From Gammaproteobacteria bacterium (GTDB taxonomy: Bacteria; Pseudomonadota; Gammaproteobacteria; Burkholderiales; Burkholderiaceae_C), in contig JASGCH010000104.1 in the NCBI GenBank assembly GCA_030054245.1, forward strand, positions 1-5,511: DNA of 5,511 nt. Reading direction: 5' to 3'. The notes under the pieces are model-generated. The model was given only the letters and a program-made list of their open reading frames with translations, ran no database searches and was not told where the DNA came from. Position 1 is the stretch's first letter. Every line of letters starts with the position of its first letter. The translations under genes were made by a program, and so were the position numbers. This document shows positions 1-5,016 of this stretch, piece by piece.

Positions 1-2611
1 TATTTACCAAGTAAGCGAGGATAAGCAAAAGAAGAAGTATTATGCTTGTTCTATGTTGCCCTATCCTAGTGGTAAGTTGCATATGGGGCATGTTCGAAAC
101 TATACCATCAATGATATGCTCACGAGGCACTTGCGCATGAAAGGCTTTAATGTGCTAATGCCTATGGGATGGGACGCTTTTGGGCTTCCAGCGGAGAATG
201 CAGCCATAAAAAACCATCGTAGTCCAGCAGATTGGACGCAAGATAATATTGCCGAGATGAAGAGGCAAATGCTGGCTCTGGGTTTGGCCATCGATTGGAG
301 TCGAGAAATCAGTTCTTGTGATCCGACTTATTATCGGTGGAATCAGTGGTTCTTTTTAAAAATGTTAGAAAAGGGTATTGCCTATAGAAGTACTCAGGTG
401 GTGAACTGGGACCCTGTGGATAATACCGTATTGGCGAATGAGCAGGTGATAGATGGTAAGGGTTGGCGTACTGGGGCCAGCGTTGAAAGGCGGGAAATTC
501 CCGGTTATTATTTAAAGATTACCGACTACGCAGAAGAGCTACTTCAAGCGGTAGCATTAAATAACCCGCAAGCCCAGCTGACTGGCTGGCCAGATAGGGT
601 GCGCATTATGCAGCAAAATTGGTTGGGGAAAAGTAAAGGGGTGCGTTTTGCCTTTCAACACCATATCACACAACCAGACGGTGGTTTAGTGGGCGACGGT
701 AAACTGTTTGTATTCACTACGCGTGCCGATACCATTATGGGGGTTACATTTTGTGCGGTTGCCCTCGATCACCCTATAGCCAAATTGGCGGCTAGTACAT
801 CTTCAACCCTAGCCCAATTTATAGAGCAATGTAAATTAGGTGGAACCACCGAAGCCGAATGGGTACAAAAAGATAAATTAGGCTGTTCCAGCGGGTATTT
901 TGTCGAACACCCCATAACGCGTCAACCGATTGAGGTTTGGGTAGCTAATTATGTGTTGTTGGAATATGGGGATGGTGCGGTCATGGGTGTTCCGGCACAC
1001 GATGAACGCGATTTCGCCTTCGCGTGGAAGTACCAAATTCCCATTAAGCAAGTGTTGGCTTCGACTCTGGCAACCCATGTATTTGATCCCCAAAAGTGGC
1101 AAGATTGGTATGCTGACAAAGACTATATGGTTACCATCCATTCGGCACCCTTTGATGGTCTAGGGCACGACTCATGTGTGCAAGCCGTGGCGAGTTACTT
1201 ACAAAACTTAGGGTTGGGATCATTAACCACTACTTGGCGGTTACGCGATTGGGGCATATCTAGGCAACGCTATTGGGGAACACCCATTCCCATCATTCAT
1301 TGTCCGCATCACGGGGCTGTTCCTGTCCCTGAAAAAGATTTGCCGGTGGTTTTACCCACGCATTTGATGCCGGATGGCTCTGGGAATCCTCTATTACAAT
1401 GCCCAGATTTTTTGCATACCATTTGCCCTCAATGTGGTTCTCCGAGTGTCAGAGAAACCGATACCATGGACACTTTTGTCGATTCCTCTTGGTACTTTAT
1501 GCGCTATTGTAATCCGCAGGATGGGTTAAATATGGTGTCTGAGAGTGCGCGCTATTGGATGCCCATGGATCAATATATCGGTGGTATTGAGCATGCTATT
1601 TTGCACTTATTGTACGCTCGATTTTGGACCAAAGTTATGCGCGATGTAGGTCTATTGAATATCGACGAACCATTTAGTCACTTATTCACACAAGGTATGG
1701 TTCTAAACCATACTTATTCGCTTAAAGTGGGTGCGGAAAAACGCTACTTTTGGCCACAAGATGTGGAAAATATTTACAATTCTGAAGGAGAAATTATCGG
1801 GGCACAGTTGTTGCTGGATACCAGTGGCGTTCCCAAGGGTACGAAGCTGGAATACGAAGGTATTGGTACTATGAGTAAGAGTAAAAACAATGGGGTGGAC
1901 CCACAAGATATCATTGATAAATTTGGCTCTGATACCGCAAGGTTTTATACTATTTTTGCGGCACCTCCAGACTCCACTTTGGAATGGAATGGTCACGCTG
2001 TAGATGGCTCCTATCGATTTATAAAGCGCGTGTTTATTTTTTGTCGTAAGCATAAGCCTATTTTGGGTAAACCCAAAGGGATGGAAAACATTCAACTGGA
2101 GGCAACACTTAGCGATTACAGAAAACAAGTTCATACTGTGTTGAAACAAATCAATTTTGATTATGAGCGTATGCAGTACAATACCGTTGCTTCGGGTTGT
2201 ATGAAGGTATTGAATGTGCTAGAGGAATTGGCCTCGGCAAAGTTAGCGGTATCTAAAGATAGGGTACTCAATGAGGGTATAAACCTATTGTTGAGAGTGT
2301 TGTATCCAATATGCCCTCATGTGTGCTACTATCTTTGGCAGGAGCTTGGTTATGCCAAGCTAGAGGGTGAGCTGGTAGATACGAGTTGGCCAGAAGCCTC
2401 TCCTGAAGCACTTATCTCAGATCATGTGGAAATGGTTTTACAAATAAACGGAAAGCATAGGGGATTTTTACAAGTTCCGGTGCATGCAGAAGAACCATGG
2501 ATACGCAACCAGGCCATTGGGTTGGCACAAGAACGAGGGTGGGTTGGAGTCACCCAGAGCGTTAAACGCGTGGTCGTGGTGGCGGGGCGGTTGGTCAATA
2601 TTGTGACTTAA
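1..2611 (+). CDS. leuS: Leucyl-tRNA synthetase, 5'-partial
   Basis: Cytoplasmic class I aminoacyl-tRNA synthetase that charges tRNA-Leu with leucine using ATP. The reading frame is open to the window edge (first whole codon at 2), so the ATG at 53 is internal; family alignment from memory suggests about 20 residues are missing. Counting visible residues from nt 2, the HIGH motif is HMGH at 27-30. The CP1 editing domain keeps its threonine-rich TTRADT at 239-244 and HDERD at 333-337 (the region of the conserved editing aspartate), so proofreading looks intact. DWGISRQRYWG precedes a zinc module with CPHH at 434-437 and CPQC at 475-478. KMSKS reads TMSKS at 623-627. The anticodon-binding helical domain (YERMQYNT at 721) and the C-terminal domain ending in GRLVNIVT are complete. 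869 residues are visible, normal for the family. lptE follows after 33 bp. Identification is near certain. Confidence 0.97.
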   Translation, partial: IYQVSEDKQKKKYYACSMLPYPSGKLHMGHVRNYTINDMLTRHLRMKGFNVLMPMGWDAFGLPAENAAIKNHRSPADWTQDNIAEMKRQMLALGLAIDWSREISSCDPTYYRWNQWFFLKMLEKGIAYRSTQVVNWDPVDNTVLANEQVIDGKGWRTGASVERREIPGYYLKITDYAEELLQAVALNNPQAQLTGWPDRVRIMQQNWLGKSKGVRFAFQHHITQPDGGLVGDGKLFVFTTRADTIMGVTFCAVALDHPIAKLAASTSSTLAQFIEQCKLGGTTEAEWVQKDKLGCSSGYFVEHPITRQPIEVWVANYVLLEYGDGAVMGVPAHDERDFAFAWKYQIPIKQVLASTLATHVFDPQKWQDWYADKDYMVTIHSAPFDGLGHDSCVQAVASYLQNLGLGSLTTTWRLRDWGISRQRYWGTPIPIIHCPHHGAVPVPEKDLPVVLPTHLMPDGSGNPLLQCPDFLHTICPQCGSPSVRETDTMDTFVDSSWYFMRYCNPQDGLNMVSESARYWMPMDQYIGGIEHAILHLLYARFWTKVMRDVGLLNIDEPFSHLFTQGMVLNHTYSLKVGAEKRYFWPQDVENIYNSEGEIIGAQLLLDTSGVPKGTKLEYEGIGTMSKSKNNGVDPQDIIDKFGSDTARFYTIFAAPPDSTLEWNGHAVDGSYRFIKRVFIFCRKHKPILGKPKGMENIQLEATLSDYRKQVHTVLKQINFDYERMQYNTVASGCMKVLNVLEELASAKLAVSKDRVLNEGINLLLRVLYPICPHVCYYLWQELGYAKLEGELVDTSWPEASPEALISDHVEMVLQINGKHRGFLQVPVHAEEPWIRNQAIGLAQERGWVGVTQSVKRVVVVAGRLVNIVT

Positions 2612-2635
2612 TGATTTTCCATAACCTCGGAATAT

Positions 2636-2640
2636 AGGTG
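2636..2640 (+). promoter_or_regulatory. Ribosome binding site of lptE
   Basis: AGGTG ends 4 nt before the ATG at 2645. It is short and close, but the next in-frame ATG (2663) has no purine-rich site upstream, so it favours the 2645 start. Confidence 0.5.
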
Positions 2641-2644
2641 TTTA

Positions 2645-3160
2645 ATGACCGCTCATCGCAGTATGCGCCAATCTAATACCAGAAGAAATTTGCTCATGAC
2701 CTTGTTCTTTGGAGCGGTGACTGGATGCGGATTTGAATTTGAACAGAAGCTTAGTTTTCCATTTTCCAGCCTCTATATTCAGACAAATCACCAGCAAATT
2801 AAAGAAAAATTAGGAGCTTATTTTAGCAAATACCCTTCTCTAAAGGTCTATACCCATTCTCAAGACCTTCCTTTAGCTGATGTGGTTTTAGATGTAGTGT
2901 CTTTGAAGCAATCCAAGGACATAACCAGCAAAAGTATTACCGGTAGGGTGTTAGAATATACTTTGCGCCTCAAGTGTGCGTTTCGCGTAGTTGATAAGAA
3001 CGGCATAGAAAAAATACCTGAAATGGAACTGCAATTAGAAGAGGCTTTTAGTTATGACATCCCCTTGGCTTTGGCTAAAGAATACGAAGAGCAGAAATTA
3101 CAAGATAAAATTTTCCAAGACTTGATCGACAAAATAGTTCTAAGACTATTGTATGTATGA
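2645..3160 (+). CDS. lptE: LPS-assembly lipoprotein LptE
   Basis: LptE is the outer-membrane lipoprotein that plugs the LptD barrel and helps place lipopolysaccharide in the outer leaflet. The 171-residue product, usual for the family, begins with a lipoprotein signal: Arg13-Arg14, a hydrophobic stretch LLMTLFFGAV, and the lipobox VTGC with the lipidated cysteine at residue 28 (codon 2726-2728). The mature start CGFEFEQKLSFPFSSLYI corresponds to the family pattern CGF-x-LRG...LPF..LY. The C-terminus (LIDKIVLRLLYV) resembles the usual ending helix. The segment between is poorly conserved in the family, as expected. Position between leuS and holA is the classical context and is strong support. 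The start at 2645 is chosen over Met7 (2663) because of its AGG site. The weak twin-arginine look of TRRNLLM is common in such signals and I would not read it as Tat export. The function rests on lipobox, length and context more than on catalytic motifs. Confidence 0.9.
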   Translation: MTAHRSMRQSNTRRNLLMTLFFGAVTGCGFEFEQKLSFPFSSLYIQTNHQQIKEKLGAYFSKYPSLKVYTHSQDLPLADVVLDVVSLKQSKDITSKSITGRVLEYTLRLKCAFRVVDKNGIEKIPEMELQLEEAFSYDIPLALAKEYEEQKLQDKIFQDLIDKIVLRLLYV

Positions 3161-3166
3161 AAAGCA

Positions 3167-3195
3167 GGGTGCTGGCGTAATCAACTACGCGACCC
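3167..3195 (+). repeat. Imperfect hairpin between lptE and holA
   Basis: GGGT (3167-3170) pairs with ACCC (3192-3195), and GCGTA (3175-3179) pairs with TACGC (3186-3190) around the loop ATCAAC. The internal loop is GCTG against a single G. It starts 6 nt after the lptE stop. No T-run follows, so it is not a standard intrinsic terminator; it could act as an mRNA stability or processing element. Confidence 0.4.
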
Positions 3196-3208
3196 AATGA
3201 CCACATAA

Positions 3209-3230
3209 CCTAGTGACTAGACTGTCTAGG
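3209..3230. repeat. CTAG-rich dyad upstream of holA
   Basis: The sequence carries three CTAG tetramers in 20 bp (3210-3213, 3217-3220, 3226-3229). CTAGAC-T-GTCTAG (3217-3229) is a perfect 13-bp palindrome around one central base. The outer ACCTAG (3208-3213) is also inverted with CTAGGT (3226-3231). A one-base centre cannot form a hairpin loop, so the palindrome suggests a DNA-binding dyad, whereas the outer pair could form a stem with a 12-nt loop. The role is unknown. Confidence 0.35.
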
Positions 3231-3262
3231 TGAGACTGATTCAAGTTTTTTTAAGTTATTCT

Positions 3263-3269
3263 GAGGGAG
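3263..3269 (+). promoter_or_regulatory. Strong ribosome binding site deciding holA start
   Basis: GAGGGAG lies 5 nt before the ATG at 3275. No comparable site precedes the in-frame GTG at 3230, so the shorter protein is preferred. Confidence 0.8.
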
Positions 3270-3274
3270 TTTGT

Positions 3275-4333
3275 ATGCTTACCACATACCCGCAATTTTA
3301 CAATCAGCTGTCTTCCCTTGAAGTGAATGTTTTTTTGATTCATGGAGATGAAACTTTGTTGGTTTTAGAAACACTAGACTATCTAAAAAATGACTTGAAA
3401 AAGAAAGGGATAACCGAGCAAATTAATTGGCAAATTATGGCGTCTAAAGTGGCTTGGCATGATATATGGTTATCTACAGCCGGTCTGGATTGGTTTTCTC
3501 CGCAAAAATTGGTCACCGTGCAATTCAACCAACTGCCTAATAAAGAGGGGTTGCTGGTTCTCCAAGAGATGGTCTCAAATGTTTGTAAAAATAGGCAAAT
3601 TTATTTAATTATAGTATTGCCTAAAACCGATAGAAATTTTCAAAAGAATGCTTTTTTTACTCAGGTTGATAAAATTGGGATGGCCATTCAAGTAGAAAAG
3701 ATTATGTTAAATCAGCTTGGTAACTGGATTGTTGAAAGATTAAACCGACAAAATCAACGATTTAAATCCGGTGAAGAAGGTAGGAAAGCTTTAGCCTATT
3801 TTGTTGCCCAAGTCGAAGGAAATTTATTAGCCGCTCATCAAGAAATTCAAAAAATGGGCTTGTTGTATCCAACGGGGGAAATTGAATATAGCCAAGTGGT
3901 TGAAGTTATTGGAGATGTAGCTCGTTACGACATTAACAATTTGACGGAAGCTATCTTACAAGGAAATTTACCACGCTTACAAAAGATTATGCAACATTTT
4001 GAATATATTGGTGAATCTGAAGTGTATTTGCTGGTAGTGGCGATCAATACGCTACGATCGCTATTTAATGCTTGTGAATTGAAACAAAATGGCTTATCCA
4101 ATATGGATATATTTAATCAATTAAAAATTTGGGGGATCAATAAAACTTGGTTTCCAAACCTTATGGCACACATTAAACCTAGGGTGTGGGCATCTTTGCT
4201 TTTAGAAGCACAAGAAGTAGATGAAGTTATTAAAGGTGGTAAATCGTCTAGTTGGCCCGCTGTGCCAGCGACTGCTTTGCGTGCCTTTCTATTTCGATTT
4301 TGTACAGTCTGTGGCAAAGTCAGCTCCCATTGA
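3275..4333 (+). CDS. holA: DNA polymerase III delta subunit
   Basis: HolA (delta) is the clamp-loader subunit that opens the beta sliding clamp in the DNA polymerase III holoenzyme. From ATG 3275 the product is 352 residues, normal for the family, and residues 17-30 (VNVFLIHGDETLLV) fall where delta proteins carry their conserved VYL.GDE.LL segment; the 45-nt longer frame from GTG 3230 would add an unconserved 15-residue tail and lacks a ribosome site. Domain I (about 1-140) includes LIIVLPKTDRNFQKNAFF at 111-128. Domain II contains VEGNLLAAHQEIQK at 180-193 and the start of VARYDINNLTEAIL at 215-228, both characteristic. The C-terminal collar domain (about 230-352) is more divergent and ends with VDEVIKGG and a WP...ALRAFLFRF segment at 327-342. 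The gene is probably the last of a leuS-lptE-holA transcript. A hairpin follows 10 bp after the stop. Confidence 0.94.
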   Translation: MLTTYPQFYNQLSSLEVNVFLIHGDETLLVLETLDYLKNDLKKKGITEQINWQIMASKVAWHDIWLSTAGLDWFSPQKLVTVQFNQLPNKEGLLVLQEMVSNVCKNRQIYLIIVLPKTDRNFQKNAFFTQVDKIGMAIQVEKIMLNQLGNWIVERLNRQNQRFKSGEEGRKALAYFVAQVEGNLLAAHQEIQKMGLLYPTGEIEYSQVVEVIGDVARYDINNLTEAILQGNLPRLQKIMQHFEYIGESEVYLLVVAINTLRSLFNACELKQNGLSNMDIFNQLKIWGINKTWFPNLMAHIKPRVWASLLLEAQEVDEVIKGGKSSSWPAVPATALRAFLFRFCTVCGKVSSH

Positions 4334-4343
4334 ATTTTTCTTA

Positions 4344-4384
4344 GAGAAGACTGTTGTACCAGCCGTCGGTGCAATAATCTTCTT
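4344..4384 (+). terminator. Long hairpin after holA, probable terminator
   Basis: Positions 4344-4360 pair with 4368-4384 around the 7-nt loop AGCCGTC: 17 pairs with one C-A mismatch (4351/4377) and three G-U wobbles. It begins 10 bp after the holA stop. The downstream GATTTCTTAAACC is only moderately T-rich, so Rho-independent strength is uncertain. The apical part of this hairpin contains the left arm of the 16-bp inverted repeat. Confidence 0.55.
4358..4373 (+). repeat. Left arm of 16-bp perfect inverted repeat
   Basis: ACCAGCCGTCGGTGCA is the exact reverse complement of 4772-4787. The arms enclose 398 bp. By a rough estimate a perfect 16-bp match is very unlikely by chance in a region this size. 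Both arms are also followed or preceded on the same strand by a GACTGTT(G/A)TA decamer (4349-4358 and 4755-4764), in direct orientation. Confidence 0.8.
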
Positions 4385-4407
4385 GATTTCTTAAACCTTA
4401 TCTACAC

Positions 4408-4436
4408 TTGTATTTATTTAGACTTTTTGTTATAAT
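4408..4436 (+). promoter_or_regulatory. Candidate sigma-70 promoter
   Basis: A perfect TATAAT (4431-4436) sits 17 bp after TTGTAT (4408-4413), which keeps only the TTG of the -35 consensus. Transcription would start near 4443 and run toward the gene at 5017, with a leader of about 570 nt, or produce an untranslated RNA. The promoter lies inside the segment bracketed by the 16-bp inverted repeat. Confidence 0.45.
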
Positions 4437-4460
4437 TTATTTAGATTAGACTTTTTGTTA
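4413..4460 (+). repeat. Nested direct repeats around the -10 box
   Basis: TTAGACTTTTTGTTA occurs perfectly twice (4418-4432 and 4446-4460), 28 bp apart. TTTATTTAGA also occurs twice (4413-4422 and 4436-4445), 23 bp apart. The arrangement looks like a local duplication with a small extra insertion (ATTAG type) in the second copy. The -10 box lies at the junction between copies. Confidence 0.75.
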
Positions 4461-4570
4461 AATTGGCAGAGAGTTGTTGCTTGGATGTTGGCGTTGAAGT
4501 GGTTTGATGAGGTGGATGGCTGTTTGTTTGGTGCCACTCGTAATTTTAGTAAGTAAAAGCTAGGTGTTGT

Positions 4571-4591
4571 ACCCTTATAATGGCTAAGGGT
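4571..4591 (+). repeat. Seven-pair perfect stem
   Basis: ACCCTTA (4571-4577) pairs perfectly with TAAGGGT (4585-4591) around the loop TAATGGC. No T-run follows, so it is listed only as a stem-loop. Confidence 0.4.
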
Positions 4592-4759
4592 TAAGGCTGG
4601 ATGTTCAGGGTAATGCCACTTGGTTTCTGTGGGTTTTTAACTTGGGTATCTGTGAAGTGTTCTGTAAGGTATTAAAAGCGCTTGCATGGCTAGCTTGTTC
4701 GCATTACAAGGTCTCAGGTTAATGGCCGTTGTCTAGTGGCATCCACCACCAAATGACTG

Positions 4760-4809
4760 TTATAAGACGACTGCACCGACGGCTGGTGCCGCTCGGTGAG
4801 CTGTCATAA
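4760..4809. repeat. REP-like bulged hairpin
   Basis: The core is CACCGACGGC (4774-4783), loop TGGT (4784-4787), then GCCG (4788-4791), a bulged C (4792) and TCGGTG (4793-4798): ten pairs, eight of them G-C. It extends outward past an internal loop to GAC/GTC (4766-4768 and 4803-4805) and TTAT/ATAA (4760-4763 and 4806-4809). Compact, GC-rich, extragenic and bulged, it resembles REP-type elements in form; the family is not identified. No T-run follows on the + strand. Confidence 0.55.
4772..4787 (-). repeat. Right arm of 16-bp perfect inverted repeat
   Basis: TGCACCGACGGCTGGT is the exact reverse complement of 4358-4373. This arm forms the 5' half and loop of the REP-like hairpin, whereas the left arm lacks that local partner and instead sits in the tip of the hairpin after holA. 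Confidence 0.8.
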
Positions 4810-4818
4810 TTACAAGGC

Positions 4819-4856
4819 TTGCGCGCATCACGCAACCAGCTTGAACATTCGCTGGT
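4819..4856. repeat. Two tandem small hairpins
   Basis: TTGCG (4819-4823) pairs with CGCAA (4831-4835), loop CGCATCA. Directly next, ACCAGC (4835-4840) pairs with GCTGGT (4851-4856), loop of 10 nt. They follow the REP-like hairpin within 10 bp, so 4760-4856 is an almost continuous run of stem-loops. Confidence 0.4.
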
Positions 4857-4878
4857 GAGTACCGCATAACGCAGTAAT

Positions 4879-4898
4879 TTGACAACCGATTGCGCAAT
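4879..4898. promoter_or_regulatory. TTGACA box with adjoining 10-bp palindrome
   Basis: A consensus TTGACA (4879-4884) is followed after 4 bp by the perfect palindrome ATTGCGCAAT (4889-4898). The nearest good -10 match on the + strand, TATGAT (4907-4912), is 22 bp away, too far for a normal sigma-70 promoter. It may be an operator, or a promoter needing an activator, but this is weak. Confidence 0.25.
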
Positions 4899-5007
4899 AG
4901 TCTTGTTATGATTGTGTTATGTGGCTTACTCTCGCATGAACCATTCCATGGGTGTGCTAAACCTCACAATGGCCTTAGGAATGATATTTTGTATATAACA
5001 AATTTTT

Positions 5008-5010
5008 GGA
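5008..5010 (+). promoter_or_regulatory. Weak ribosome binding site of the 5017 gene
   Basis: GGA lies 6 nt before the ATG at 5017 in an AT-rich leader. It is minimal, but the spacing fits and no better start lies nearby in frame. Confidence 0.35.
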
Positions 5011-5016
5011 TAAATT

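Larger units (their letters stand above)
4334..5016. other. 683-bp repeat-rich intergenic region
   Basis: I see no supportable protein gene, tRNA, rRNA, tmRNA, RNase P RNA or SRP RNA here on either strand; stops are frequent in all + frames. The left part (about 4380-4465) is AT-rich and holds a promoter and tandem repeats. The middle (4470-4730) is G- and T-rich on the + strand and holds a small stem (4571-4591). The right part (4735-4900) is richer in GC and carries several hairpins and palindromes. A 16-bp inverted repeat ties the two ends together. In many proteobacteria another housekeeping gene follows holA; here the cluster stops and this region leads into an unrecognised gene. Confidence 0.75.

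Noticed and set aside
53..55. ATG 53 as the start of leuS
   Set aside because: The frame is open to the window edge and the upstream codons (YQVSEDKQKKKYYACS) match the conserved LeuRS N-terminus.
1703..2149. 148-codon open frame on the minus strand
   Set aside because: It lies wholly inside leuS opposite conserved motifs, and its product resembles nothing; it is a shadow. The same applies to the minus-strand frames at 100-291, 878-1141, 4117-4374 and 5106-5309 and the plus-strand frame at 951-1163.
2681..2728. Tat signal in LptE (TRRNLLM)
   Set aside because: The motif is incomplete and a lipobox follows a standard hydrophobic core; LptE is a Sec-exported lipoprotein in known species.
3230..3274. 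Longer holA frame starting at GTG 3230
   Set aside because: It adds 15 residues with no family counterpart, overlaps the CTAG dyad and has no ribosome site, while ATG 3275 has GAGGGAG 5 nt upstream.
4455..4556. Micro-ORF of 23 codons from ATG 4485 (33 from TTG 4455)
   Set aside because: No well-placed ribosome site, no recognised product, and part of it overlaps the direct repeat; too short to support alone.
4358..4787. MITE or insertion sequence with the 16-mers as terminal repeats
   Set aside because: No target-site duplication is visible outside the arms and no transposase fragment can be read inside; kept only as an inverted-repeat segment.
4757..4810. Integron attC site
   Set aside because: GTTATAA resembles a core site superficially, but no matching inverse core pair and no cassette arrangement is present.
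4936..4995. 19-codon ORF just upstream of the 5017 gene
   Set aside because: No Shine-Dalgarno and no conservation evidence; could be a leader peptide but nothing in the sequence shows it.
4980..5000. Extended -10 promoter (TGTATATAA) right before the 5017 gene
   Set aside because: No -35 match at usable spacing and the AT-rich context makes such matches common.
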